Source: Chinchilla lanigera
Lineage: Eukaryota > Chordata > Mammalia > Rodentia > Chinchillidae
DNA: 64,000 nucleotides
NCBI RefSeq assembly: GCF_000276665.1
Contig: NW_004955465.1
Coordinates: forward strand, 5,230,893 to 5,294,892
Direction: 5' to 3'
The notes under the pieces: model-generated
Told to the model about the DNA's origin: nothing
The model's input: the letters and a program-made list of their open reading frames with translations, nothing else
Database searches by the model: none
Shown here: positions 1-11,560 of the stretch, one piece after another
How positions within the stretch are numbered: position 1 is the first letter of the stretch
How the letters are laid out: each line of letters opens with the position of its first letter
Position numbers and translations under genes: made by a program

Positions 1-59
1 TAAAATATGACCTAAGAGGATCTAGGGAGGGCCAAGTAGCCATTATTCTCTCTTCTACT

Positions 60-128
60 TGTTTGTTTGTTTTTTGTTGTTGCTGCTGTTGCTGTTGTTT
101 GTTTGGTTTTGGTTTTTTGGTTTTTTGT
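60..128. repeat. T/G-rich simple repeat (TTTG/TTG)n
   Basis: The tract is built almost wholly of T and G, with alternating TTTG, TTG and TGC units and GGTTTT runs. It is an imperfect microsatellite, perhaps grown from the oligo-T end of a decayed minus-strand retroposon. No coding sense is visible. Confidence 0.8.
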
Positions 129-756
129 ACATGACTACTAGGAATTTTAACTTGTCATGCAGATTTCACTTTTAAAAAGAAATGCTAACAAATTTCATAC
201 CTAGATGTAAAATGAATTAAAATTCATCTTATGAATAGTTTGGTATGGTGAAAGTAAGAAATACTAAAATGTTTTGTATAGAGTTTAATAAGAAAAAGGC
301 CGTATATTTTGCCTTCTTTACAAACGTTTAGATAGAACTGGTCTTGATTTCAGAGAAATGCATGAATCTAATTGAATCCATTACCATCCAAATAACAGCT
401 TCTAATTAATTTGCCTAAACTCAAAGTAGAATTCCTTACAGGTCAACTGATCCTATTATTTCACAGAAGAATAAACTGAGGGCCAGACTTACCCACATTT
501 GCACAAAAGCCTTTGTTGGTGAAGATACATTTATAATCTCACTTTCCATTCATTCTTACACCTCGTTTTATTCAAATTGCTCATTTATAAGGACATTCTC
601 TTTTTACTAAAGGCAGATAATTTTTTTTTTATTTTAAAGATAAAAGGAGGGAAACATTAACAGACATACAACATTTTACAACATATCACAAGCACAATAT
701 AGATAACATGGTTGTTCTTCTGTCTGCTGTTTCTATGCTGAAAGAAACTGTCAATG
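129..756. other. AT-rich unique stretch, no gene seen
   Basis: AT-rich sequence with no long open frame and no repeat I can name. A T-run at about 619-628 marks the start of a segment that may belong to the interspersed repeat annotated just downstream. Confidence 0.5.
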
Positions 757-878
757 AGTCTTTGGTTGACCAGTATTGCATGTCTATATCTGTTTTCATG
801 AGAAGCCACTTTGAAGATATCAATATGTAATACAACCACCATTGTTAATTCCCTACCACTTTGTTTGTAACTCTGTAC
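757..878. repeat. Unclassified interspersed repeat, copy 1 (mate at 30836-30955)
   Basis: By eye this segment aligns with 30836-30955 in the same orientation, at roughly 60-70 percent identity. The shared core reads CAATATGTAATA followed by an ACAACCATTGTT-type stretch and then a T/G-rich piece. I do not recognise the family; an old retroelement or LTR fragment is possible. The 100-codon minus-strand frame over it (657-959) is a chance frame. Confidence 0.5.
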
Positions 879-959
879 TGTCTGTAAAGGCAGATAATTA
901 ACTAGTAAATAACTAGTAAATGGTAAATAAGCCATTTCTTGGATTACAGTTGGGGGCAT

Positions 960-2810
960 ACAACTTAACTTTATACCTGGTACTTTAGAAATATATCATC
1001 ACCAAAGGGTCAATATTTAGAAACAAGAGTCTGTAGAATATTTTGGAAGTTATTCTACTGGAGAAAAACCGACACCGTGTTATGTTATTCATAAAGAGCA
1101 AAAAGCAAAAGAGAGTGGCTTTATCAAGGTTTCTCTGCCACATTTGTTCATTCAGGACATTGCCAAGGTAATTCTCCAGCTTACTTCTATGTCAGTAACT
1201 TAAGAAGGCATTATTATTCCCAGTTGACGGAGAGTGAGCTGAGGCAAAGAGCAGGAGGAACAGTGGGCTCTGGGGAGAAATTATTCAGCTGAGGAGAGAA
1301 CACGTGTAACTCTGACACAGAGCAGAGCCTATAGGTGCTGTAATGAACCTGGAAATGAACAGTTTTCCTGGTCAGAGTGATGCAAACCTACAGACACTGA
1401 TTTTCCACCCAAAGTCCAAGAACAGAAAGATTTCTGGTTTCTGAAGGGAAACATGGATTCTTATGGTGTTGAAAGTAATCTGATGGAAATGTGGCTTAGG
1501 ACTAAAATCCTTTGAAGAGAATTTTATGAGAGAAGGACCTGCTTCCTTTTGCATTACTGACAATTGAAGATTATGAGAATCTGGAACTACAACTTTTAGT
1601 AGTGCTAGCAAAAGTCAATTTTGTTACATCCTTTCAACCTCATTTATAGGAAACTCTTATTCCCATTCCATTCCCGAACATTGTTTGATAGCTCTCGTGT
1701 TACCAACCTTCTCAATATGCTGAAGAGTCAACGATGCAGAGATCTCGGGATGACTTCTGGTTATGATGAAAAAGAGCAGTAAAGACTCTCAAAATATGCT
1801 GCAGCATTCTTAGCAGCCATGCCATTTAAAATTCGAAATCTGGATAAAATAAAATACGAGTGTTAGAGAAAATAGCTATGTCACCAACTAGGAGTGTAAA
1901 TACCAATCTTAAAGGTACCTTAAAGAATTGCAACGGCAGATGAGACTTTTCCAAAGTAGGAAAGACATCAAGACAGAACCAGACGTGCTGTTGGTGGAAG
2001 AGCTCATGAGAAAGAAGTCAAGAGATCAGCTTCCATACTTGTGGAGAGGCTGCAGGTCCCTGTCCTGCCTGTGAATTGAGATGGACTTGTTGCCCTCTTC
2101 TGAAACATAAGCTACTTGTGCACTTGCAAACGGCCTTGTAATATCCGGTAAATTCACCCCTTTCAGGATGGCAGGCAGAGTTTGCAAATCTCTTTTTCCT
2201 CTTATTTAATCCCTGGATTTTACCTATACTCTGAATGCAAGTAATGCACATTAGTCAATTAATAGGCTGTTAAATGACAACAGTTCCGGGCAATTTAATT
2301 ACTGTTGGTAAAATAAGAAATGAATGATTGCATGTCAGTAACCAATTCCAGTTCCTTTCCTTGGAACAGATTAACTTTGAATCATGATAGTTTCTCTGAA
2401 AAAAATTGATTGTTTCTGTGAACATGCTAGCTGCTGTTTCATGTCTTACAGAGATTTAAGGTTTTTTATAAGCAAAGCTTTAGAAATTCGATGTAGTCTT
2501 ATAGTGAAAGTAAGAGGAAGGAATATTTTAAATATTTTTGAAATATTTAAATATTTTGCCTTTTTCTTTGTGTATGTTTGCAATACATAATAAATACATT
2601 CACTGTGGGAAGCTGTTACGTGCACATCTTGATCCTTTTTATGTGTGATTTTTCATTTAGAGAGGACCTGAGAAAGTTAAAACACAATATTTACTTTCAA
2701 ATAAAATCACATTTATTTTCAAATATATTAAATCATTGGTAGAAAAGCTGAGACTTTGCTTTTTGTCAATTTTTGTACTCCTCTCATTTCTCGGGTGCAA
2801 ATTGCAGGCT
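960..2810. other. Unique sequence, no gene seen
   Basis: No long open frame, splice-bounded exon or recent repeat is visible. A short patch near 1205-1290 resembles the minus strand of MIR (an ATTATTCCCAGTTGAC-type segment). The open frames here are below 80 codons and look random. Confidence 0.5.
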
Positions 2811-2942
2811 TTTTTTTCTTTCAGTATCTGGGATTCAACCTAAATCAGACCTTCACACTGACCTACATTCCCAGCCTGTTTTGAGTCAGGGTCTTGATAA
2901 GTTGCCCAGCCTTGACCAGAACTTTTGATTCTCTTGCCTCAG
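2811..2942 (-). repeat. Composite B4-like SINE (ID + B1 halves), decayed
   Basis: Read on the minus strand, the right part (2877-2942) matches a 7SL-derived B1/Alu-like monomer. On the plus strand this appears as TTTTGAGTCAGGGTCTTGATAAGTTGCCCAG-like sequence ending in CTTGCCTCAG. The left part (2825-2876) matches a decayed ID element (GGGATTCAACC to ATTCCCAGCC on the plus strand). The pairing is typical of rodent B4-type composites. It is heavily diverged, hence old. Confidence 0.65.
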
Positions 2943-3862
2943 ACCATTCACACTGTTTCACTAACAGAGTAAAATCAAGAGAAATGTCCAGGGATAGTAA
3001 TCCTAGTTTTAGTAACTGTTTCTTTCACTTAGCATACATTTTGCTTAGGATAACTAAAACTCTTTCCTGTGTCTTGAGTAGTCTGGCTCTGATGGTTTTG
3101 TGGGTTGAGTTTGTTTCTTTGTCTTTGGAGTAGCTTCTACCTCTAAGGAAGGTTGGGATTTATCTCTTTGCTTCATTGGTTTTCTGAGGAAATAGAATAA
3201 TACTTGGACCAAAATAGGTGCTGACTATATGTTTGTCGAACTAATTAACTATTTAATTAATGAATGCAAAAGATTATGGCTAGAGACAAGACATCAAGAA
3301 TTATAGCTTTTTACATGATCTCTGCTTATGGAATAGGGACAGTGAATTATAAAAATGAAATATAGGGAAAAATGGAAAATTCTAAAGCCTACTAATGGAG
3401 CAAAGAACTGGGTTCTCAGAGTATGCCACTTAGAGATGAAAGATAACAAGGATCTAAAAAGTATGAGACATGGAAAGGCTGAGTTAGAAAAATGAAGCAG
3501 TCAGTGTTTTGTCCCTACTGATCCAGAGATTAAAAACCTGATGGCTTGCATCCTGGTTGATCATTTCAGTTGATAAATGTATTTTAGCAATAATTAAGTC
3601 CATTAATACCTACATCTGCAGATATCTTCTTTGTTCAGTTAAAGCTTTCGAAGCATAGCTTCACTCAGAAATTTCAGCTTATTAAATATTTATTGAAAAG
3701 CAAAGATTTGCAGTTACATTTAAGAATGATTATTGGGTTTATAGTTTATGGGACAAAAAACCATAGCATCCATTTTCAGTGACTGGATCATCTTGCTGAC
3801 AATTAATTGAATTGGTACCTGGAGAGAGAATTCTTGAATGAAATGCCAACAAACTCACATGG
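2943..3862. other. Unique sequence, no gene seen
   Basis: AT-rich unique DNA. Frames such as 2894-3133 overlap the SINE edge and show no protein-like composition. Nothing else is supported. Confidence 0.45.
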
Positions 3863-3990
3863 CTTTCCATTCATTTTATTTATTTATTTATTTTTATTTT
3901 TTTGGTGTCAGGAATTGAACTTACAACCTTATGCTTGCCAGGCAGGAACTTTGCCACTGAGCGAAATCCCCAGCCCTTTCCATTCATTTT
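3863..3990 (-). mobile_element. ID-type SINE with exact 15-bp target-site duplication
   Basis: The body is at 3878-3975 on the minus strand. On the plus strand it runs from a T-rich tail (TTTA repeats) through GGAATTGAAC and GCTTGCCAGGCAGG to AAATCCCCAGCC, the reverse of the GGCTGGGGATTT head. CTTTCCATTCATTTT occurs exactly at 3863-3877 and again at 3976-3990, which proves retroposition. The tRNA-Ala-like head carries the internal Pol III A and B boxes, though the A-box region here is partly mutated. Confidence 0.93.
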
Positions 3991-4019
3991 CATATTCCTT
4001 TTAAGTAAAATCCACCTCT

Positions 4020-4424
4020 AGAAAGACCTCTCCCTATTCACTCTATTCCTGGAAAACTACCTAGGAAGGTCTGAGTCCCTCCTTTATACATTGGACCACT
4101 GTAAGTATCTCCAAATTGATCTCTCTGATTCCAGCTTCATCCTCTGCCACTGCGCCTTCCTACCTTGAAGAGCCTCCTTTCTAAAGTGTAGAAGGGATCC
4201 TTCCCTGCCTTGACTCAAGCCCTTCCAGAATTTCTCACAGTTTACAAATTAAAATCTAAATGGTCCCTGCTAGTAGAGGAGATCTATACAGCATCCCTTT
4301 GACTTCTTGCCCTGCCCTTTAAACTGTCTCCCCAACACTTTGCCGTTTGGGCCATTTGTCTTCACTAGTCCTTGATGCCTATGCTCATTTTCTGGTCAGG
4401 AAACCCTTTTTTGAGTAGAACAAC
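4020..4424 (+). repeat. L2-like ancient LINE fragment
   Basis: C/T-rich sequence with phrases typical of the L2 3' half: CAGCTTCATCCTCTGCCACTG, then short CCTTCC tracts and a GCCTATGCTCATTTTCTGG-like end. It is strongly diverged. The family call rests on remembered pattern, so another ancient repeat is possible. Confidence 0.5.
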
Positions 4425-4660
4425 ATAGTGTTGTAGATCACAGGCTGGGAAGCCGCATGTCTGGATTCAAATCCTATCTCACTTGCATCATAACCTTGTA
4501 ACTGTAAGCGAGTTACCTACACTCGGTTTTCTGGTCTTCCATCATTATGAGGATTAGAGTAGTGCCTTCCTCATTCAATGAGTTAACATGAAAATCCTTA
4601 GATTCATCTCTAGTATATAGTAAAGAGCTCAGTAAATGTCACCTACTGAGTATCCTCCCC
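4425..4660 (+). repeat. MIR SINE
   Basis: Matches the MIR order: CTGGATTCAAATCCTATCTC, TAACCTTGTAACTGTAAGCGAGTTAC, a TTTTCTGGTCTTCCATCATTATGAGG-type core, then AGTAAAGAGCTCAGTAAATGTCA at the L2-like 3' end. It is a tRNA-derived, mammal-wide element, long inactive. Confidence 0.8.
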
Positions 4661-5309
4661 TCAAGTCTTATTTTCCTCTCGCCCCTGGAGTCTTCTCTGA
4701 CCTCATCACCTACCCTGATTCCCTCTAGGCTTGGTGCCTCAGAACTAACTGGGACCCACCCACACCATTGCTGCCTGAATCATCCTGAAATGAGATTGTG
4801 TATGTAAGGACCTGTCTCTCCATATCTGTGTGATTAAGGTGTAGGTATTCTGAGAACCTAGCCCAACAAACAAGCACACCTACCATAGAAGAAGCTCCAT
4901 AAACACATTTGAATAAAAGAATGAACATGTAAACAGCAGCAACAACAACAAACTAGAAGCATCATGGTAATGAAGCATGCCCATTAGTCTGAGAGGAAAG
5001 AAAGGGAGCCTAATTAAAGCTGACCCTGAACACACCGGATCCTTCTCAGGTCAGATGAGTGGAGGAAAAGTGTAAGCTCTTTGGTTTTGCTCTGTTCAGG
5101 CCGGAAAGAGGGATAGCACAGGAGTGACCACCACAGGGGTCCCCTTTTGGGTAGTAATCATTGCCCTGCCAGGATCTCCTCTCACTGGACCTTTCCAGTG
5201 ACCAAGCATCGCTGCTCTTCCGATACAATTAAGAACAGCTTGGAGTAGGCACTGACTTTACACTCTTACAGGGCTTGGGGCTATACACATGTTATATCAT
5301 GATGCCAGA

Positions 5310-5530
5310 GAGTTAAGTTTGTGTCCTGAATTGGAATCTATCCCTGCTCCACCACTGAGAAGTCTGTTTTTGCCCAAGTTACCTGCTTCCTTACATTCTC
5401 TCTCAGAAAACTAATTTAACACAAAAAAGACACTCAGTTCATACCACTATTGTAAGGATAAATCATTCAGTATATGCAAAGATTTTAGAGTAGTGTCTAC
5501 TATTTTGCAAAGGCTCAAAAATACTACCTA
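5310..5530 (+). repeat. MIR SINE
   Basis: Contains GAATCTATCCCTGCTCCACCACTGAG, TTGCCCAAGTTACCTGCTTCC and GTAAGGATAAATCATTCAGTATATGCAAAG in MIR order. It is diverged, and a probable opposite-strand MIR lies next to it. Confidence 0.7.
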
Positions 5531-5534
5531 TTTA

Positions 5535-5665
5535 ATTGTCCCCAGTTGACACATGAGGAAAGTAAGCCTCCAGTTAAATCACTTATCCAAGGTGATAAAG
5601 CTACAGAATGGAGACACAAAGCCTCTTTCTAGTATTCATCACTATGTAGTATTCGAATCCCCCTC
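5535..5665 (-). repeat. MIR-type fragment, minus strand
   Basis: The plus-strand text CCCCAGTTGACACATGAGGAAAGTAAG, then CACTTATCCAAGGTGATAAAGCTACAGAATGG, is the reverse complement of the MIR core. It forms a tail-to-tail pair with the plus-strand MIR just before it. A short 17-bp-period duplication (GACCCATCTCCAACT) follows at 5729-5760. Confidence 0.65.
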
Positions 5666-5795
5666 TGTGACCCAGTCCCCCTTCTTCCTGAGCCAATGAC
5701 AGCTATGCCTCTGATGGCCTGACCCAGCGACCCATCTCCAACTGTGACCCATCTCCAACTAGGACCCAACTCCTAACAGTATAAGCAGCTGTAAA

Positions 5796-5819
5796 CATCA
5801 GTGGATTAATCCACTGATG
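5796..5819. repeat. Perfect 24-bp palindrome centred on GGATTAATCC
   Basis: The 24 bases read identically on both strands. The centre GGATTAATCC holds two inverted GGATTA sites, the class bound by Bicoid/OTX/PITX homeodomains. MaLR LTRs often carry GGATTAATCC-type sequence, and an LTR starts about 60 bp downstream, so this may be LTR-derived. Regulatory use is unproven. Confidence 0.85.
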
Positions 5820-5875
5820 AGTATAGCATGACCATGACCCAGTCACTGTCCAGGGAACTCATAATTGAGTTGCTT

Positions 5876-6290
5876 TAGCTACTTTCTTCATTGCTGGTGC
5901 ACGATAGTCCATACTAACAAATTAAAGGATAGAGATTTCTTTTAACTCAGTTTGTAGAGGATTCAGTCCATAGTTGGCTGGCTTCAAGGACAGAGTGTCA
6001 AAGGGCTACAGGGCAGTAGAGTTGCTCAGAGCACAGAGACCAGGAAACAGTGAATGAAGGGAAGAAAGGGTCAGGGAGATGTGCCCTTCCAGGCCACACC
6101 CCTGGTGACCCACCTTCTTCAACTATCTCCACATCTAATCTTACATTTAGTTATGAACTCACCATGGACCAATCCACCCTAATGAATATCACCACCACCA
6201 CCGCCCAGCCTCCCATGATCCAATTACCTTCTAAAAGCTCTACCTGTGAGTCCATGAGGCTTTGAGGGACATCTAGATATAAACAGTAGC
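5876..6290 (-). mobile_element. Solo MaLR-type LTR, minus strand
   Basis: The layout matches the LTRs at 9208-9663 and 23760-24155. It starts TTCATTGCTGG, passes CAGTTTGTAGAGGATTCAGTCCATAGTTGGCTGG, and ends TGTGAGTCCATGAGGCTTTGAGGGACATCTAGATA. No internal gag or pol sequence is attached, so it is a solo LTR or fragment of a nonautonomous ERVL-MaLR element. Confidence 0.75.
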
Positions 6291-7025
6291 ACTGCTCAAA
6301 TTGACAATTAAGTTTAACCTTCATAATTAGCAGATCCACTAAGTAAGGAAAGACGAAGCTAACTTCTTAGAATGACTCAGAAATCACTTCAGCTCAGGCT
6401 GCATCCTGTGGCTTCAAGAGATTTCCAGCTGGTGTATCTTTCTGTAACGTGTACTTCCTCTAACTTCTCTAATTTTAGACATTTAATATGCAAAGTCGCA
6501 AAAATGTGACAAATTTTAGGGCTGCCCATTAAAATGTTTTTCCCCAGGTCAGGATTCGGGTCAAGTAAAATATGATGTTTGCCTGCAATGATCTCCCTAT
6601 TGGCCCATGAACATTCTAACAAAAGGTTCATTTATGTAACTTCCAGGGAATTTAGAATTTTCTGAGCCCACTTGCAGAACACTCACACTGCCCTTTCTGT
6701 GGAAGCCCTATCAAGAATGTTGACAATGGTGGCTGGGTATCTAGACAACCCACTGCTGGATCTCAGAGGTCCAGATACTTGTGGACTTCGGATGGTGATA
6801 TGCGGTATGCAGGTTAGAGAGTAGCACTGAGAGTGGAAGTAGGGTTATATGTACAAAACAGAGTGTTTTCTTCAGAATTCTCCTTATGTCCCATACCTTG
6901 ATTCCAAGGATTCTGGTTCTCACTCTGAGCCTTGCAATAGTACTTTCAGGCATTGTTATTTTTATAGCTTCTGTCAACTTCTGCTCGTTCAGTATATGTG
7001 GGTGTCCTAAGGAGTCCATTTATCC
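6291..7025. other. Unique sequence, no gene seen
   Basis: No coding or repeat signal I can support. The overlapping frames around 6741-7161 on both strands are below 93 codons and run into the adjacent LTR. Confidence 0.45.
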
Positions 7026-7400
7026 TATTATGGTTTGGATAACCAATCCCCAGAATGTTGAAGGCTTCATTTCCAGCTTAGAGCAGTATTGCCATGTAAT
7101 AGACTTTTTAAGAAGTGGAATTTATTGGGAATTCTCCCAGTCAATGGGACTATGCCCTTGAAGAGGACATTGAGACACCAGCCCCATCCCTTTCAATTAT
7201 CTTTGTGTCATGGATATAAGTGAGCTTTGCTCCATCATGTGCTCCAGTCATGATGTCCTGCCTTGCCACAAGTCTAAAGTCACAATGCTAATTGACCATG
7301 GACCAAAACCCCTGACACCATAAGCCCAAATAAACCTTTCTTCTTTATAAACTGAATGTCTTAAGTACTTGTTATAGTAATAGAAAGCTGATGAACACAG
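7026..7400 (+). mobile_element. Solo MaLR-type LTR, plus strand
   Basis: Opens with TATTATGGTTTGGATAACCAATCCCCAG, continues through CAATGGGACTATGCCCTTGAAGAGG and GCTCCATCATGTGCTCC, and ends with CCATAAGCCCAAATAAACCTTTC (AATAAA signal at about 7329). It finishes near a TAATAGAAAGCTGATGAACACA edge. This is the ordered architecture of rodent MT/ORR1/MLT-like LTRs. It lies opposite in orientation to the flanking LTRs at 5876 and 9208. Confidence 0.82.
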
Positions 7401-8642
7401 AGCCCTTCACATTTACTTCACAGTGGCAGCATTGCAAAGGACTAGGCACCTTTGGTCCTTTAGCCACATGACCTACATTATCAGGGCTAAGACTGATTCC
7501 ACTAGACAGGAGACACTCACAGAGGAGGATGGGCATCAGAAGCTTTCTGTGGGTTGAAGACGGACTGGACATGGAGGCTTCCTCCTTCTCTTCCTTATCT
7601 GTTGTATACTTTAAGAATCTATATGGATGGTTAGGCTGGTATGCACCAATACATTGAGGTAAATTAAGAGCAAACTAAAGCTAATATTCTTATTCTACTA
7701 TATCTAACATACGTAGTTAAATATTTTAGATAATCATTGGGTTTAGCTAGAAATGTTTTAATATTTTTAAAAAGTTTGTTTTGAAAGAAATAAGACTCTT
7801 AGCATCTGGGGAATGTGAACAAAGATGTCCTAAATTAATGAATAAAGTTAGGAAAGATGTTTCTCCTATCATACCATCTCTGACATTTCAAATCTTCAAG
7901 CTAGTTTTCCATGTTGGCATAAATCTCCTGTTCACATTAAAGCTTTTAAGAACTGCCTTTTTTGCGGGTATTTATGGTTCAGTTCTTTGAAACAAATATT
8001 TACCACTTAGCTATCTTTAGTGAAGAATTAGTCCCAGAAATTTATCTGGAAACACTGAAAATGACTCGGGACACGTGTCCCTCAAGTTTCTCCATGTGCC
8101 ATTTACAAAGAAGCTTCCTTTACCCCGCATTCCATTAGTCAAACCTGGAAGGCTTTGCAGACTGTATCAGGCCACACAAAATAGAAAAGGTTGTTCAGCT
8201 GACAGCTGCTGACCCAGTTGTAGACCATAATTCATAGGGTACAACAGTGATGGGATCAACAGCAGGGACAATGGAAAACTGCCTTTCTGTGGGGAGATAA
8301 TGACTTCCTCTCTGTTATGGTATGCAGTTTGCTGCTGGCCTTAGGAGTGGAGAAAGAGGAAAAAGATAGTGTTAGGTAAAAAAGGTGCTGGTGTCCGATT
8401 GCGTGGTACAGTTATTAAGATTAGCGATACTGTGTGGAACACTTCAAATAGCTCAGAAAGAACATGTATATATCATGTTATATATCAAAATATCACAGAA
8501 CACCCCACAGATATGTGAAAATGTTATATGTCAATTAAAAACAAGATAAAAACAGAAAGTCCAAAAACAAATACAGAACAAACTAGCTTTGAAAAATTGG
8601 GGACAATGTGCCTGAGCAATCCTTTTCAAATGTTTAAATATA
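7401..8642. other. Mostly unique; L1 3'-end-like patch near 8450-8530
   Basis: No gene seen. The 8450-8530 patch (ATCATGTTATATATCAAAATATCACAGAACACC, then TATATGTCAATTAAAAACAAG) resembles the A-rich 3' end of an old L1, into which or next to which the following ID SINE inserted. Confidence 0.4.
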
Positions 8643-8743
8643 GGGGCTGGGGATTTAGATCAGCAGCAAAGTGCCTGCCTGGCAAGTGCAAGGTTGTGAG
8701 TTCTATTCCTGGTACCGGGAGAAAAACAAACAAACAAACAAAA

Positions 8744-8786
<43 letters not shown>

Positions 8787-8789
8787 ATA
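8643..8789 (+). mobile_element. ID-type SINE with (AAAT)n tail
   Basis: The head GGGGCTGGGGATTTAG, the TGCCTGCCTGGCAAG core and a TTCTATTCCTGGTACCGG right end match the ID family seen elsewhere in the window. The tail has grown into a (CAAA)n then (AAAT)n microsatellite at 8725-8789. A short AAATATA occurs on both sides, consistent with but too short to prove a target duplication. Confidence 0.88.
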
Positions 8790-9207
8790 TAGAGTTGCTG
8801 GTATCTTCCTATGAAGCAAATCTGATTTTCACTCTCCCATTTGAAGATTGATAATGAGACTGTTTTTATAGAAGGAAGTCCAAGACCTTTGCCAGACCCA
8901 TAAGGAACTCCAGAGTCTGACCTAGGCTCCCTCTATAGATGTGTTCCCAGTTACTCTTTGTGGCCTCTGGAGCCATTTTTACAGCCACAAAATTCATCAC
9001 TTCCCAGCTAAGCTTTGGTTGGTCCATTCTTGTCACACTTGAAGGTGTTATTTCATTTAAGAAAATTACATATGTAATTCAGATACATACATTTTATATG
9101 CACATACACAGAATAATGGCATTTCAGTCAATGAAAAGAATCATATATAAGACAGTAGTCCCATGAGAATATATCACCAACAATCTTAGTTTGTGTAAGT
9201 ATATGGT
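8790..9207. other. Unique sequence, no gene seen
   Basis: Unremarkable unique DNA between the ID SINE and the next LTR. The 75-codon frame at 8939-9166 shows no recognisable protein. Confidence 0.45.
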
Positions 9208-9663
9208 ATCTTAGTTACTTTTCTCATTGGTGAGACCAAAAAAAAAACCAACCAAACAAAAAAAAAAAACAAAACAATACACAGAGTTAAAGGAGCAAAG
9301 GTTTATTTCAGCTCACAGTTTGTATAGGTTTCAATTCATAGTTAGCTGGATCCAAGCAGGGTGGCATGGCAGAGGGGCATCAAAGATGAAGTCCATGGCA
9401 AAGCAGGGAAGACAGAAGGCAGCAAGTAGCAAGTAATGACAGAAGCAGAAGCAGCAGCACCAGCAGTAACCTGCCTCTCTCCTTCATCCTTTCCAGGCTA
9501 CCTGGTTTTGGGTGGTGTTACCCACACCCAGGTTGGGCCTCCCTTAATTCCAGCATCACACATGTAATCCCAGTATCCTACACCCTAAATCCAGCCACTT
9601 CTGAATAGCCCCACCTATGACCACATGAGGCTTGAGGGAACACTTAGATACAAGCCATAACAC
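9208..9663 (-). mobile_element. Solo MaLR-type LTR, minus strand
   Basis: Begins GGTATCTTAGTTACTTTTCTC. A GTTTATTTCAGCTCACAGTTTG segment and a CCACCTATGACCACATGAGGCTTGAGGG segment follow, and it closes near TACAAGCCATAACAC. The order matches 5876-6290 and 23760-24155. An A-rich block at 9239-9276 interrupts the 3' end. No ORF for retroviral proteins is present. Confidence 0.82.
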
Positions 9664-11269
9664 ATAGAACGATGTTCAACAAACCACAAAATAGCCTAAT
9701 GATAGATTTCTCAGAACATGTTACATCATTAAGAAGTACATAAATATGTTTACTTTTGTGGCCCTGTCATTGTCAATGCATCTCTGTGCTTTCTGTGTTG
9801 ACATTAGTGTGACCATAATAGTCTATTTTTCTGGTTTTGCCCCTTAAGGGTCTTTGCTCTTAAGAGAGAAGAATAGGTGTTCCTTATTCTTCTAACTAAG
9901 CTGGGGCCTTCCTATTCCCACAGTACATATAAAAGCAGGCAGGGCAAAAATTTCCTGAAGAAGCTTTAGACAGTCACTCCCCGTTGTGTAAACTGACACC
10001 TTGTATCCAAACTGTCCACAAGAAATGTGTCCTCTGAGGGATATCCTCTAAAAGATTTGAAGGCATCAGGCAAAGAGCAGAGGACCATGAGACACAGAGC
10101 ATGAGGTCCACACAGGAAGAACAATGCGAGAGAAGCAGAGCAGGAATGCAGGCGAGATGGTCAGGGAGGCCTTGGAGGAGGGGAAGTGGCTGCTCCAGGG
10201 GTGAGGTGAACGGAATGGCGCTGACCAGGAGGTCAGCAGCTGGGAAGAAATGTGCGAGGGCCACACGGTAAGGAAAGGACAGCCGAATTGCAGATGGAAA
10301 TTCCTTTAATCGACATTGACCCTTTGACTCTGAAAGCTCCTGGAGTAGGTTCTGTTTCTGCTAGTTGCCACATTCCTGTAAGATTAGGCTCTGAATTTTC
10401 TAAGTGTGTTTCCTGAACACTTGGTGTCATGTCTTTCTGGTGAATCTGATGTCCAGTTCTCTTATTCTTCATTGAGGAAAAGAAGGACTGAGCCTGCAGT
10501 TAGAGTGTAGGCCATGAAATGAGACAATCATGGCATATGGGTTCCATGAACTCACACAGACACCAAAAGAGAATGTCTTTATTTTTACTAACCATCAAAA
10601 GTTTAGGTTCCCATCAATTATAACGGTAGGCAACAGACCACAGGAGGATTAGTGCTACTGTGATTTTGCTATCAGTACAAACACAGAGTCTCTACTGTTA
10701 GAATTGTTGAAGTTAGCTTCAATCATCGCTCGTGCTCATCACTACATTGAAAATGCATTTGTCACTAGACCCTGCCATGGATATTCTTGTGGAATGCAGA
10801 AGTGAGGAAATATACATCTAACTGTATAATAATGCTTAAATATTTTAGCTATTTCCTGTGCAGTGTATTTTATTCTATTTTATGCATTTAAAGAACAGTT
10901 CTGAGAAGGGGTCTTGGGTCCTCAGTTGATGGTCCAAAGGGCCTGTGCACAAGAAGGACTGAAAGCTCCCAACTTGGAGTCTATTATATGGGGATAATAG
11001 TGGCACCTTCTTTATGGGATATTACAATGATTAAATAAACCAATAAAGTACTTAGGGTAGTGGCTGGAGACATAGCTTCTTACAAGCATTATTCACTATC
11101 CGCAGCAATTTCAAGGCAGGGCAGAGTCCTAATGTGCCTACTGCTGCTCTTTGCAAATATGTGTTTATTATCTTCCTCTTGCTTAGAAAGAAATCTTACA
11201 AGGGGCATTGGAGTGCCAGCCCTCAACCAGTATATGAAAATGCAAACATGATAACCAGAAGATAGCTTT
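9664..11269. other. Unique sequence, no gene seen
   Basis: Overlapping minus-strand frames at 9974-10472 (66-96 codons) have no recognisable domain and no flanking gene signals. I treat them as chance frames. No repeats are clear. Confidence 0.45.
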
Positions 11270-11560
11270 TACACATCTTTTAAACAAAATCAGCTTCTTA
11301 ATCAATTTGCTCAGAACAGCCTCTCTTTATTCATCCTCCGAGTGACAAAACAAAGCCTGTCAGATGAGGCAAGGTAATAAAACAATGTATTGTGCAGCCG
11401 TGAAAAGTGAGCTTGTAATTTCTTTTATTTACCCTGTTGTTTTTATCAAATCAAGTTAAGCTCTGTTTCCTTTTTCTGCTCCCCATCTTTTGCTGTCATA
11501 GTTGAGAAATTTAGCATTTAGCCTAAAATGTTTCACATGATGAATTATTAAAAATCTTTA
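11270..11560. other. Candidate conserved noncoding element
   Basis: Unique DNA with a dense mix of AT-rich homeobox/SOX-like words (CTTAATCAATTTGC, AACAATG) and GC-containing words, and no repeat look. It resembles developmental noncoding elements in texture only. Conservation cannot be measured here, so this is inference. Confidence 0.25.

Noticed and set aside
8643..8729. tRNA-like head GGGGATTTAGCTCAG as a tRNA gene
   Set aside because: It is the tRNA-Ala-derived part of an ID SINE, with A-rich tail and target duplications in sister copies. The cloverleaf is not intact.
5876..9663. Two same-strand LTRs 3.3 kb apart as ends of one provirus
   Set aside because: No gag, pol or env text lies between them. 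The intervening DNA holds an oppositely oriented LTR and an ID SINE, and the two LTRs are too diverged from each other.
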